Of a DNA stretch of 25,791 nucleotides, positions 1 to 7,670 are shown one piece after another; position 1 is the stretch's first letter, and every line of letters begins with the position of its first letter. The position numbers and the translations under genes were made by a program. The notes below the pieces were generated by a model, which did not search any database, was not told the origin of the DNA, and saw nothing but the letters and a program-made list of their open reading frames with translations. Origin of the DNA: a virus; the IMG/VR virus record IMGVR_UViG_3300042384_001106, positions 1 through 25,791 of that record. One strand, written 5' to 3'.

Positions 1-34
1 CCTATTTTGCTAGATAACTGAACACCCCCTTCTT

Positions 35-55
35 TTGTAAGGTTTATCCTTACAA
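35..55. repeat. Perfect 8-bp inverted repeat near the left edge
   Basis: TTGTAAGG at 35-42 and CCTTACAA at 48-55 flank a TTTAT loop. No run of T follows on either strand, so this is not a typical intrinsic terminator. It lies downstream of the minus-strand gene that ends at 88. It could be an RNA hairpin or a protein-binding site. The rest of bases 1-87 shows no gene I can support. Confidence 0.4.
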
Positions 56-87
56 GGTAACTACACCTCGTAAGTATTTTTAAGACA

Positions 88-1173
88 TCAACCTATCTTA
101 TTTATTAAATTAAGTTCTTTTAAACTTTCTCTAATGTTTTTTCCTATTGTTTGCTCAAGTTGAAGATCGTTTACGTCTGCAAGTTGTTTTTTATTGTACA
201 TATTATTTTTTCTACATAATTTAATATGGTTTGATAACCACAATCTTGCTTCGTTTGGTCCCATATTTTGTAGTCTTGGGTTTATTTTCACAACATCACC
301 ACAAGACTCTTCCTTTGTATTACATTGATCCAGCGTTATTATCGCTGTTTTACAAGATTGGTTAGTAAAATTTTCTTTATTAATTTTTTTAATACCTCGT
401 TTTATGTTAAAAGCAGTTTGTCTTTCTTTCACACGATCAACATCTTTAATATACCCAGATTTTACCGCCTCATCCCTTTGTTTATTTGTCATAGGATATA
501 TCGGTTTATTACCTTGTGATCCGTCAGCATATTGTTTTAATATACCTGAACACAACCCTGGTGTTTCATTACAAAGTTTTTTAACTGTTGTTTGTGAACG
601 TTGTTGATCATTATCACCAGGTTCTAGTTGACGAGTGTAACCATTTGTTTTTAAGAATTGATTAACTTCGTCTTCAGTATTTACATTACTAACTTCACTA
701 GCAACACTTGTTGTTTCAGGGTTGTATTGTACACTACAATCTAATTGACCCTCAAGGTATTGATTGGCTTTATCACCTTCCCTTTGGTAAAACAATTTAA
801 AGTAACCTTCTTTACCTTCAAGACTCTTTTTTCCAAGAATATATAAATTATACATCACCTCTTGGCCGCGTTTATTTATCGGTTTAAACTTCGTAACTTT
901 AATAAATGGTTCATTAGAATTAGTACCTGGTAATTTTTTAGTTGTGGTTGTGGTTATTTCAATTTTTGATTCTGCACCACCAGGTCTACTGGTTATACAA
1001 CCTTTATCTTTAATCCACTTCAACCAATCTTCAGTACTTTTAGTTGATATCCAATCTTTTTTCGGTAATAAACTTGTAGGATCAAATTGTTCATTGATTA
1101 ATGGTTTAACATCACCCATCTTTGATTCAAGTAGTGATAACATTCTTTTTATGTTTAAATCTATATTTTTCAT
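88..1173 (-). CDS. Hypothetical protein with N-terminal leader, last gene of a four-gene unit
   Basis: 361 residues. I do not recognise the family. The N-terminus MKNIDLNIKRMLSLLESK leads to PLINE-Q at about residues 24-29, an [IL]-x-E site like those in the leaders of neighbouring genes; the mature protein could begin at Q29. A region rich in T and K follows, then scattered Cys residues (around 59, 145 and 202-209, with more near 275-320) that could form disulfides. A charged, Lys-rich C-terminus ends in LNLINKIG. There is no signal peptide and no membrane segment. It starts 16 bases after the stop of the gene at 1190-2356, with no TATTTAT box, so it is probably co-transcribed from the promoter near 3853. 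A virion-internal protein is my inference from the leader. Confidence 0.85.
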   Translation of the reverse strand: MKNIDLNIKRMLSLLESKMGDVKPLINEQFDPTSLLPKKDWISTKSTEDWLKWIKDKGCITSRPGGAESKIEITTTTTKKLPGTNSNEPFIKVTKFKPINKRGQEVMYNLYILGKKSLEGKEGYFKLFYQREGDKANQYLEGQLDCSVQYNPETTSVASEVSNVNTEDEVNQFLKTNGYTRQLEPGDNDQQRSQTTVKKLCNETPGLCSGILKQYADGSQGNKPIYPMTNKQRDEAVKSGYIKDVDRVKERQTAFNIKRGIKKINKENFTNQSCKTAIITLDQCNTKEESCGDVVKINPRLQNMGPNEARLWLSNHIKLCRKNNMYNKKQLADVNDLQLEQTIGKNIRESLKELNLINKIG

Positions 1174-1189
1174 CTTTTTTTATTTTTTT

Positions 1190-2356
1190 TTATACAATAC
1201 CTGAAATACTATCAAGTTCATCACGAGTTAATGTGTCGCTACCATATCTTGCAACAACTTCGTTCTCTAATGTTGTATCAAATTCACCAGTCGTTGGTAA
1301 TCCTAATACTTGTTGTAATGCTGTAATTTCTTTATCACCACCAAGATAATCTTTACATCCTTTTTTGAATGGTCCATTTGGTGAACAATTTTTATAGACG
1401 ATAGGTTTTATTTCATCTTTACCACCACCAGGCACTCTAGGTGTTTCAGTATCATCATCGTCTTCACTAGTTTCATCCCACGGATCAAGTAAATCTTCAA
1501 CATAACCTTGTACTTTAGCCCAGTTTCTCCACAACCAATAACCCGCTAATGTACCACCACCTAAAATCCAAAACCATTTATTACCAATTACCCATTTTCC
1601 TAAATTTTTGACAAATCGTACAACACCATTTGTTTTAAGAAATAATTTAACAGTACTTGGTGATGAATCTTTTATTTTTGCTAGTTCTAATTTACGTTCA
1701 TCAACTAATTTTTTATTTTCAGCGATTTTAATATCTTGTCCTAAAATTTCCGCTTCTTTCACTTTTTTTGCGGCTTCCACTTCTTTCAATTTTAATATCT
1801 CATCAGCACTCGCCAAGTCATCTAACGTTTGTTGGACACGCGTAGTATTTGATTTAGAATCACGATACGCTGTTGCCAATCTTTGTGCGTCCTTCTTATC
1901 AAGCCCTTGTTTCAATAGTTCATTTTTAGCCTCTGTTGGTGTCATTTTACCATATTTACTAATAAATGAATCACTTTTAACAATATCTTTAGCCAACTCA
2001 ATTCTTATCGCTTTATTCGGCGTTGATTTGAATACCGCCCAATTAAATCTAGCTAACTCTTTTTCGGTAATTGTACCTCTTTTAGCAGCACCAACCACAT
2101 CTTGAAATGTTCGTAGTTCTTTACCTGCTTTATCAAAAAGTTTACCACCTTTAAGTTCGTTCATAAACTTCGCGTCCTTCATTAATAACGTTAATTCTTT
2201 AACAACTGCACCATCTTTACTAAAGGCTTTAAGGACATCACTATAAAGTGTTCTTTGTTCTAATATCGTTGTATTTTCAGATAACGTCATATCCATATTG
2301 TAATTTGATAACAACATAATTCTTTGGATATCTTCTAGTATTAATTTCTTTTCCAT
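1190..2356 (-). CDS. Leader-tagged, membrane-anchored protein with coiled coil and C-terminal peptidoglycan-binding-like domain
   Basis: 388 residues. The leader MEKKLILEDIQRIMLL is followed by candidate cleavage sites at TLSE-N (about 24-28) and TILE-Q (about 30-34). Residues 40-180 look helical. Residues 183-229 are rich in K, E and A and look like a coiled coil. A membrane segment with many aromatic residues and glycines lies at about 256-276. An acidic linker (298-304, run of D and E) precedes a C-terminal module at about 334-371 with the pattern GC...EITALQQVLGL..TGEFDTTLENEV, which matches the general shape of a PG_binding_1 repeat. The layout suggests a protein that crosses or anchors in a membrane and touches cell wall, such as an ejected or structural phage protein. 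No catalytic wall-hydrolase motif is visible. It sits 3 bases after the gene at 2360. Confidence 0.85.
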   Translation of the reverse strand: MEKKLILEDIQRIMLLSNYNMDMTLSENTTILEQRTLYSDVLKAFSKDGAVVKELTLLMKDAKFMNELKGGKLFDKAGKELRTFQDVVGAAKRGTITEKELARFNWAVFKSTPNKAIRIELAKDIVKSDSFISKYGKMTPTEAKNELLKQGLDKKDAQRLATAYRDSKSNTTRVQQTLDDLASADEILKLKEVEAAKKVKEAEILGQDIKIAENKKLVDERKLELAKIKDSSPSTVKLFLKTNGVVRFVKNLGKWVIGNKWFWILGGGTLAGYWLWRNWAKVQGYVEDLLDPWDETSEDDDDTETPRVPGGGKDEIKPIVYKNCSPNGPFKKGCKDYLGGDKEITALQQVLGLPTTGEFDTTLENEVVARYGSDTLTRDELDSISGIV

Positions 2357-2359
2357 AAT

Positions 2360-3610
2360 TTATATAAATTCTGAGTAATCAGCCTTTGTATTACCACCCG
2401 TAAGACTTTCAATATCTTTGGTCGCTAAGTCTGATGGTTTATTTTTTTCTTGATAATTTTTATATGTGTGTGCGGCAGTACCAATACCACCAACAACAAC
2501 CGCTGTTTTCGCCCCAGCCTTTAATGTTTTAAATGATAATAATTTCGCTAAGGTTTCACCTAAATATTTAAAAAATCCACCCATTTTTGATAAAATACCT
2601 TTAAACCAAGTACCAATCTTACCACTACCTAATCTACTTGATGCTTTTTCCATTTGTGTTGCGGCTTTAGGTATTGCTTCAGCACCAGCCTGAACAACCT
2701 TTGTTGCTGCAGGTGATTTTGCGATTTTTTGTGCCGCGGCCTCAATAGTTCTAGCACCAGCGGTTGCGGTTTTGATTGCGACACGACCGGCTTTTGCGGC
2801 AACCCCAGCGAAAACCATACCCATAACATCAACAACAAAAAACAACGCTCGTAACCAAGTCGGATCATCTGTTTCGTAATCACCAGTTGTAAATTCATAT
2901 ATGTCTAATGCAACAACTATCGCCCAAACGATAAATTGTGCAACCTTACCAACACCACTTACAATCAATATAGTATCAATAATAAGTCCTGCTTCACTAT
3001 AGACAGCCTGTCTAATTTTTCTTGCAACATATAATGTTCCTTTCTTTAATAAGTTTATGATTTCTTGAACATCACCACTTAACACTGCCCCACCAATTTT
3101 TTTAGCACCTTGCCAAACGTCTTTACCAAAATCAGTTATTCCTTTTTTTGTACTTTGTACAAAATCGGATCCCCAATCTTTAGCACCTTGCCAAACGTCA
3201 CCTAACATTGATTCATTAATCAATATTTCTTTAATAACGTTTTTGTGTTGTGTTAAATCAAGTTTACCTTCTGTTAGAAGAAACTTACTGAAAGTGTTTG
3301 CTGCGTGTTCTTTAATTGTTTCATTTAGGTTTGATGTTCTATATGTATGTTCTAAAAATACAACTAAATTGGAGACATCTTCCCAGATATTTCCATAACT
3401 TTTTTTCTCATTTAAATCAAATAACTCATCTAAGAAAATAACATATCTCTCATCAGGTGATAACCAATCTGTAATAATAACATTGTCACTATTTTTTGAA
3501 TCATCAAGATTAACACTTTCTTTTAAGTATTGTTTCTTTGTTGCGGTTTTGTGCATCTCAAGAATCCTACTTATTTCAGTATTGTCAATATGGTATAATT
3601 TTTTTTTCAT
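2360..3610 (-). CDS. Leader-tagged membrane-active protein
   Basis: 416 residues, no family recognised. The leader MKKKLYHIDNTEISRILEMH contains the ILEMHK string also approximated in the 4178-4726 protein (ILDQHK), and YLKE-S at about 28-32 is a candidate cleavage site. Residues 138-170 hold a tandem repeat of DVWQGAK (139-145 and 164-170), seen in the DNA as a repeated 18-base stretch. Strong hydrophobic segments at about 207-238 and 251-275 are followed by an Ala- and Lys-rich amphipathic region (268-320) and another hydrophobic stretch near 366-382. The hydrophobic core followed by Ala/Lys helices resembles residues 89-170 of the protein at 18457-20238, so the two may share a membrane-insertion role. 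It overlaps the upstream gene by 4 bases, so translational coupling is likely. Confidence 0.85.
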   Translation of the reverse strand: MKKKLYHIDNTEISRILEMHKTATKKQYLKESVNLDDSKNSDNVIITDWLSPDERYVIFLDELFDLNEKKSYGNIWEDVSNLVVFLEHTYRTSNLNETIKEHAANTFSKFLLTEGKLDLTQHKNVIKEILINESMLGDVWQGAKDWGSDFVQSTKKGITDFGKDVWQGAKKIGGAVLSGDVQEIINLLKKGTLYVARKIRQAVYSEAGLIIDTILIVSGVGKVAQFIVWAIVVALDIYEFTTGDYETDDPTWLRALFFVVDVMGMVFAGVAAKAGRVAIKTATAGARTIEAAAQKIAKSPAATKVVQAGAEAIPKAATQMEKASSRLGSGKIGTWFKGILSKMGGFFKYLGETLAKLLSFKTLKAGAKTAVVVGGIGTAAHTYKNYQEKNKPSDLATKDIESLTGGNTKADYSEFI

Positions 3611-3840
3611 ATTAATGTATTCCCTTTACCTCTTGCGGTCGTATATAACGATTTCCAAGTTACTTTATCATCGATAGTATTTGCTAAACCTCTAGTTAAA
3701 CCTGTTTCCCATTTTGTAACAGTAGGATAACCACCCTCACCACCAGATGGTGCTGCGTCGTCTTGTTCTCCTAATTCACTGTTATTTGATTTAAATGTGA
3801 ATTTTTCCATAAAACCGATTAATTCGTCAACGCTATACAT
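3607..3840 (-). CDS. Small Gly-rich hypothetical protein, first gene of the 88-3840 unit
   Basis: 77 residues. The N-terminal 24 residues form a likely helix ending in SELGE-Q, another [IL]-x-E-Q site, followed by a Gly- and Ser-rich segment and the strings YPTVTKWETGLTRG and NTIDDKVTW. I recall similar YPxVTKWExGxTRG strings in hypothetical phage proteins but cannot name the function. It heads the operon and has a TATTTAT box 12 bases upstream of its ATG. Its stop overlaps the start of the membrane protein gene at 2360-3610. Confidence 0.8.
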   Translation of the reverse strand: MYSVDELIGFMEKFTFKSNNSELGEQDDAAPSGGEGGYPTVTKWETGLTRGLANTIDDKVTWKSLYTTARGKGNTLI

Positions 3841-3852
3841 ATTCTTTTATTT

Positions 3853-3859
3853 ATAAATA
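3853..3859 (-). promoter_or_regulatory. TATTTAT box for the gene starting at 3840
   Basis: Read on the minus strand it is CAATATTTATAAATA, 12 bases before the ATG. The core is part of a near-palindrome, so orientation rests on the gene. It heads the four-gene unit 88-3840. Confidence 0.55.
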
Positions 3860-3869
3860 TTGTAAAGTA

Positions 3870-4178
3870 CTAAAAAGGTTCAACCGATGGTAATTTATTC
3901 GGATTCACAATATAGTACTCATTTAAAAACTCAACTAATAGTTCTTCATCAATTGTCTGAAAGTCATCATCAAAAACATCATCTTCGTTTTCATCATCTA
4001 ATAAATCTAAAATTTCAAAATCATCTTCAATTAAGTTGTAACCATACTCTTCAGATTCGTCTAAACAAACAATATCATTTCTAACTTCATCGTCAGAATC
4101 AATTGTTAGTCTAAAAGTAACATCAACCCTTCTTTTGTCTTCATACACATAGTATGATACAATCTCTATAATTTCCAT
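3870..4178 (-). CDS. Very acidic small hypothetical protein
   Basis: 102 residues, dominated by Asp and Glu, especially residues 48-80 (LIEDDFEILDLLDDENEDDVFDDDF). The first 30 residues alternate hydrophobic and polar as in beta strands (IIEIVSYYVYEDKRRVDVTFRLTI). No leader tag and no membrane segment are seen. Its ATG shares a base with the stop of the gene upstream (TAATG), so it is translationally coupled to another acidic protein. A DNA-mimic or scaffold-like role would fit the charge but is not shown. Confidence 0.8.
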   Translation of the reverse strand: MEIIEIVSYYVYEDKRRVDVTFRLTIDSDDEVRNDIVCLDESEEYGYNLIEDDFEILDLLDDENEDDVFDDDFQTIDEELLVEFLNEYYIVNPNKLPSVEPF

Positions 4179-4726
4179 TATTTAATAATTCTTTTAAACA
4201 TATTTAAAGACTCATTTAATTTTTGTGTAAACTCTTCTTGTAAATCAACTGGGATTTCATCCATCAATTCTGGATCAATCTCACCTTCAAACTCAAGTAG
4301 ATCATCTTTAATATAATTAAATTCCGGAACACCCTCTTCACTAATATCAAATGGTATTTCGTCTTCACAATCAATACATTCATCATCATCAACAGCACCT
4401 AACGAAATAAAGTCAAACTCACTATCATTTGGTGATGGGTATTCGTCATCTAAATCAACAGTACCGTTTTTTAAATCTGTTGGTCCGTCCGCAATTTTAT
4501 CTAACATTGAATGTGATTCATTTATTCCCATATTGGTATAAGGTTTCACAACACCCTTGTTGGTTACCACCAAACCTTCAGTGTCATTTGCATAACTTTG
4601 TACATATAATGGTTGTTCGTTTGAACCTTGTCCATATTGTGTAACATAACCATCATAAATCTTCTTATGTTGATCCAAGATATTATTCTTCTCGGCTTGA
4701 TTCATTTTAAAAAAATATTGATTCAT
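4178..4726 (-). CDS. Acidic hypothetical phage protein (ILDQHKKIYDGYVTQYGQ family)
   Basis: 182 residues. The start region MNQYFFKMNQAEKNNILDQH is followed by KKIYDGYVTQYGQ, a string I recall from hypothetical proteins of large T4-like phages; no function is known to me. The second half is highly acidic (DDDECIDCEDE near 112-122, with a CIDC pair). The C-terminus QKLNE-SLNMFKRIIK contains an [IL]-x-E site followed by a short basic tail. Internal Met8 is an alternative start, because no clear ribosome site separates the two. It lies 13 bases after the gene at 4740-5048, without a TATTTAT box, and is coupled to 3870-4178. Confidence 0.85.
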   Translation of the reverse strand: MNQYFFKMNQAEKNNILDQHKKIYDGYVTQYGQGSNEQPLYVQSYANDTEGLVVTNKGVVKPYTNMGINESHSMLDKIADGPTDLKNGTVDLDDEYPSPNDSEFDFISLGAVDDDECIDCEDEIPFDISEEGVPEFNYIKDDLLEFEGEIDPELMDEIPVDLQEEFTQKLNESLNMFKRIIK

Positions 4727-4739
4727 TTTTTTTCTGTTT

Positions 4740-5048
4740 TTAATAATTTTTATTTAAAATATCGTATTTGGTTCTTACCAAAACGATTTTAGATTCATTT
4801 AACGGCTCTTCAGTTTCGGGTTCGCTTTCAATTTTAACCCATTTGTCATAACCATCAACCAATGATAATTTTGAACCATTTTTCCAATCAACATTATAGA
4901 TGATAACATCACTAATGTTATCGACATTTTTAACAACACCAGGCATCCCAGGTGTTATTGGTGAAAATGCGTCATCCATACGCAAACAAACCACCTTATC
5001 CCCAGATTGGAGTGGGGCATTCTGAACCATATTATTTTTCTTTTTCAT
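4740..5048 (-). CDS. Small SH3-like (DUF4314-type) protein
   Basis: 102 residues. Residues 16-70 (SGDKVVCLRMDDAFSPITPG, then GVVKNVD, VDWKNGSKLSLVDGYDKW) match the general pattern of the DUF4314-like SH3 barrel: GDxVxLxxMxDPxxPIPPGxxGxVxxVD...VxWDNGSxLxL. Such domains occur in phages and plasmids and probably bind a protein or peptide; the substrate is unknown. A Pro/Glu linker and PLNE-S near residue 86 (an [IL]-x-E site) follow, then a basic tail. It is first in a unit of three genes and is divergent from the gene at 5079, with only 30 bases between the two starts. Confidence 0.8.
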   Translation of the reverse strand: MKKKNNMVQNAPLQSGDKVVCLRMDDAFSPITPGMPGVVKNVDNISDVIIYNVDWKNGSKLSLVDGYDKWVKIESEPETEEPLNESKIVLVRTKYDILNKNY

Positions 5049-5052
5049 ATAA

Positions 5053-5059
5053 ATAAATA
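5053..5059 (-). promoter_or_regulatory. TATTTAT box for the gene starting at 5048
   Basis: GATATATTTATTTATATG on the minus strand; 4 bases separate the core from the ATG. It is packed back to back with the plus-strand box at 5068. Confidence 0.6.
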
Positions 5060-5067
5060 TATCGTAA

Positions 5068-5074
5068 TATTTAT
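5068..5074 (+). promoter_or_regulatory. TATTTAT box for the gene starting at 5079
   Basis: AATATTTATTTATATG; 4 bases to the ATG. With the box at 5053 it forms a divergent promoter pair in a 30-base gap. Confidence 0.6.
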
Positions 5075-5078
5075 TTAT

Positions 5079-5702
5079 ATGAAGATTATTATAACAGAAT
5101 CACAATATAAAAAAATATTGTTAGAAAATTCGTCAAATGAGGTTGAGAGTAAGTTTAAAGAGATGTCTGAATTCTTTAAAAAAGTTAAAAATGATTTAAA
5201 AAAAGAGTTAAGTTTAGATTTTGAATTTTCATTAACTTGGGGTTTAACAATTGCAGGTTTAGCAATGCCAATAATGAGTTACCTACAAGGGAAATACGAA
5301 GGATTAACCTCAAGTGATATTTCATTATTGACAGCGGGGATAGTATTTACATTCTATTTTGCGAATCAAAAAAATCTAAAGTTAATTATTGCTGAATTAA
5401 AAAAACGTGGATTAAAAGACGTTTATGACGATATGATCCAAAAAACTAAAGAGTTTAAAAAGGTTTTTATTAAATTTATTGAAAGTTTTGCGGTACCCAC
5501 AACATCTGTTATAAATGTCTTGGCTTTTACACTCTTAATTCCAGTATTACCTGAGTTATTTAATTTTATTATGGGTAATCCAACAAACTTATCTATTAAA
5601 GAATTAGTTATTAGGGTTGCGGCTTACGTACCAATAAAATACTTTGTTGTAACACTAAAAAATCTAATTGCGTTAATGTTAAAACGATTTAATGGGGAAT
5701 AA
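5079..5702 (+). CDS. Leader-tagged multi-pass membrane protein
   Basis: 207 residues from the ATG at 5079. A longer reading from 5007 would cross the divergent gene and its promoter, and the leader begins exactly at 5079. The leader MKIIITESQYKKILLE-N belongs to the M-K-I-I-I-T-E-x-Q class, with a candidate cut after LLE (residue 16). A charged helix (21-46) precedes hydrophobic segments at about 51-70, 79-95, 141-166 and 174-199, so three or four membrane passes are likely. The family is not recognised. A tagged protein with membrane passes could be ejected with the DNA and insert into the host membrane; this is an inference. It converges on the gene ending at 5703 with no spacer. Confidence 0.85.
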   Translation: MKIIITESQYKKILLENSSNEVESKFKEMSEFFKKVKNDLKKELSLDFEFSLTWGLTIAGLAMPIMSYLQGKYEGLTSSDISLLTAGIVFTFYFANQKNLKLIIAELKKRGLKDVYDDMIQKTKEFKKVFIKFIESFAVPTTSVINVLAFTLLIPVLPELFNFIMGNPTNLSIKELVIRVAAYVPIKYFVVTLKNLIALMLKRFNGE

Positions 5703-6293
5703 TTATTTTTTATAATTTAATAATTTAGAAATAACGTCATTAACCTCATCCACACTCAATTTATGTACATCTTCGTGTGTGTCAAACCATTCTTTAACCA
5801 CAACCTCAAATGGTCGTTTAGTTAGTTTTGACAATCGTTTAAAACCAAATACTTGCGCATCAATTTCGTGTGGTTGTGTATAGTATTTATACGGATTTTC
5901 TTCTTCTGGAACATTAATATCAAATAAATTTCTATATTTTTGATCAATATGTCTAATTTCGTGACCAATCACCTCATTTAGTTCACCAATTAATTTAAAA
6001 GTAATGTTGTTTTTTGTATTTGGGTTATATGTGATAACAACTTCAATAACATCCTCGTTACCCCATAACCAAGCATCAAGTTTAAAACTATCTAACGACT
6101 CATCTTCAACTAAATTTAATTCAATTGTTAAGTCGTGGTTAAAATCTAAAAAATTATAAAAATCTTCATTATCAAGATAATTGGGTAAATAATACTCACC
6201 TTCATCCTCACTTTTAAACACTGTTATAATATCTCTTACTAATGTTCTAATAACATTTCTTCGTTTTTTATTTTCCAATAATAAATTTCCCAT
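5703..6293 (-). CDS. Predicted zinc-metalloprotease-like protein with short leader
   Basis: 196 residues from the ATG at 6293. I prefer this start to the in-frame ATG at 6308 because a TATTTAT box ends 4 bases before it and the 6308 start would fall upstream of that box. Residues 111-115 are HEIRH, the HExxH zinc signature, within GELNEVIGHEIRHIDQ. Downstream, PHEIDAQ (141-147) supplies a Glu that could be the third zinc ligand, as in gluzincin-like folds. The N-terminus MGNLLLE-N contains an [IL]-x-E site. The substrate is unknown. Possible roles are processing of host or phage proteins, or a virion-packaged protease. Catalytic competence is inferred from the motif only. Confidence 0.85.
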   Translation of the reverse strand: MGNLLLENKKRRNVIRTLVRDIITVFKSEDEGEYYLPNYLDNEDFYNFLDFNHDLTIELNLVEDESLDSFKLDAWLWGNEDVIEVVITYNPNTKNNITFKLIGELNEVIGHEIRHIDQKYRNLFDINVPEEENPYKYYTQPHEIDAQVFGFKRLSKLTKRPFEVVVKEWFDTHEDVHKLSVDEVNDVISKLLNYKK

Positions 6294-6297
6294 ATCA

Positions 6298-6304
6298 ATA
6301 AATA
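6298..6304 (-). promoter_or_regulatory. TATTTAT box that decides the start at 6293
   Basis: GATATTTATTGATATGG on the minus strand; 4 bases to the ATG at 6293. It lies inside the longer reading that starts at 6308. Confidence 0.6.
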
Positions 6305-6357
6305 TCATATTTGACTATAAAACAAAATATAGTTATTATTTTAATAAAAAACAAAAT

Positions 6358-7323
6358 ATGAAAAGAAAATTTGATTTTGATAACATTACTTTATTACCAC
6401 AATTCAGTAGTATTGAAAGTAGAACTGAGTGTGATGCTAGTTGTGTATTTGGTAAACATAAGTTTAAATTACCCATCGTACCTGCAAATATGGAAAGTAT
6501 ACTTAACATTGAATTAGCGGTTGAATTGGCGAAATCTGGTTATTTTTATATTTTACATAGATTTGATATTGATGTTGTTTCGTTTGTTGAGAAAATGAAT
6601 AGTCTGAATTTAATTTCGTCAATATCAGTTGGTGTTAATGATGATTCATATTTGTTAATTGATGAGTTAGTCAGTAAAAATTTAATACCAGATTATATCA
6701 CAATTGACATTGCACACGGACACTCAATTAAAATGATGAAAATGGTTAAATATATTAAAAACAAAATACAAAATGTGTTTTTAATTGGTGGAAATATTTG
6801 TACACCTGATGCCGTTATAGATTTAGAATCTTGGGGATGTGATGCGGTTAAGTGTGGTATTGGTGGTGGATCCGCGTGTACAACATACCACTCAACTGGT
6901 TTTGGTAATCGTGGGTGGCAAGCGGCAATGATTTCAGATTGTGTTAAGGTTGCTAAAAAACCAATTATCGCTGATGGCTCAATAAAAGAACATTGTGATA
7001 TCATTAAAAGTCTTGTTCTTGGTGCATCAATGGTTATGGTTGGTGGTATGTTAGCAGGATACAATGAATCACCAGGTAAAAGGGTTAAGAACGCAATATA
7101 TGGAGATTGTCATAAGGAGTTTTGGGGTAGCGCATCATCATCACAATTGGGTAAAACAAATAGAATTGAGGGGATTAAAAAATTAGTACCTTGTAAAGAA
7201 GTTTCAATTTTTAATAAGTTAACAGAAATTGAAGAATCAATACAGAGTGCCATATCCTACGCTGGGGGCAACCCAAATACAATTGACTGTTTTTGTACTG
7301 TTGAGTATGTATTAAACGATTAA
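6358..7323 (+). CDS. guaC: GMP reductase (IMPDH/GMPR family, GuaC type 2)
   Basis: 321 residues, close to the roughly 325 usual for bacterial GuaC. The enzyme converts GMP to IMP and ammonia using NADPH in the cytosol. Family landmarks seen: FDFDNITLLPQ (5-15), GKHKFKLPIVPANM (32-45), YFYILHRF (62-69), ISVGV (89-93), ITIDIAHGHS (114-123), the catalytic loop VKCGIGGGSAC (164-174) with Cys174 as the nucleophile, IIADGSI (203-209), SMVMVGGMLAG (224-234) and the substrate flap EFWGSAS (254-260). No CBS domains are present, and the overall pattern follows Firmicute-type GuaC rather than IMPDH. It has no leader tag and no TATTTAT box; an ATATTTG string about 45 bases upstream may be a host-like -7 element. 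It may rebalance purine pools during infection. The 3' end overlaps the convergent gene at 7320. Confidence 0.93.
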   Translation: MKRKFDFDNITLLPQFSSIESRTECDASCVFGKHKFKLPIVPANMESILNIELAVELAKSGYFYILHRFDIDVVSFVEKMNSLNLISSISVGVNDDSYLLIDELVSKNLIPDYITIDIAHGHSIKMMKMVKYIKNKIQNVFLIGGNICTPDAVIDLESWGCDAVKCGIGGGSACTTYHSTGFGNRGWQAAMISDCVKVAKKPIIADGSIKEHCDIIKSLVLGASMVMVGGMLAGYNESPGKRVKNAIYGDCHKEFWGSASSSQLGKTNRIEGIKKLVPCKEVSIFNKLTEIEESIQSAISYAGGNPNTIDCFCTVEYVLND

Positions 7324-7670
7324 AACTCTTTAAGGTACTTTCGTTCCCATTCTGAAGATTTTTTATAATGAGTGATTGTTGATGTCGCATTACAATTTAT
7401 TCTAGAATTTTTTGTGAATGGGAACACAGAGTGCAGAAGATTTTTTACTTCATTACCTTTACGCATCGCAGTATCTGAGGATTTCTCATTAAATACATCT
7501 TTAAACACACCAGTCAACTTAATAGACATTTCATCATATTGTGAACCAACAATTACTTTAAATCCGATAAAATTATCATCATTAATACCTAAGTTGTTAT
7601 TTTCTAAAAATTTATTAATTATTTCTTCATAATAATCAAAATTTTTTACAACCAAATTATCTGTTTTCAT
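7320..7670 (-). CDS. Hypothetical protein, partner of the cupin gene
   Basis: 116 residues, family not recognised. It is a mixed alpha/beta-looking sequence with FIGFKVIVGSQYDEMSIKLTG (33-53) and a Lys-rich C-terminus (SEWERKYLKEF). No leader, signal peptide or membrane segment. Its start overlaps the end of the cupin gene by 14 bases, so the two are co-translated and may work together. Confidence 0.8.
   Translation of the reverse strand: MKTDNLVVKNFDYYEEIINKFLENNNLGINDDNFIGFKVIVGSQYDEMSIKLTGVFKDVFNEKSSDTAMRKGNEVKNLLHSVFPFTKNSRINCNATSTITHYKKSSEWERKYLKEF

Noticed and set aside
1608-2105. Open frame of 165 codons on the plus strand
   Set aside because: A shadow of the minus-strand gene at 1190-2356, rich in S, F and L as expected from antisense Lys/Glu-rich coding sequence.
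2629-2898. Open frame of 89 codons in another frame within the membrane-active protein gene
   Set aside because: Same strand but out of frame with a well-supported gene, composition rich in Q, L and P, and no start signal.
5007-5078. N-terminal extension of the membrane protein at 5079
   Set aside because: It runs antisense through the divergent gene and both promoter boxes, and the tag begins exactly at 5079.
6693-7064. Open frame of 123 codons on the minus strand
   Set aside because: It lies entirely opposite guaC, which has clear family motifs. It has no promoter box or recognisable product.
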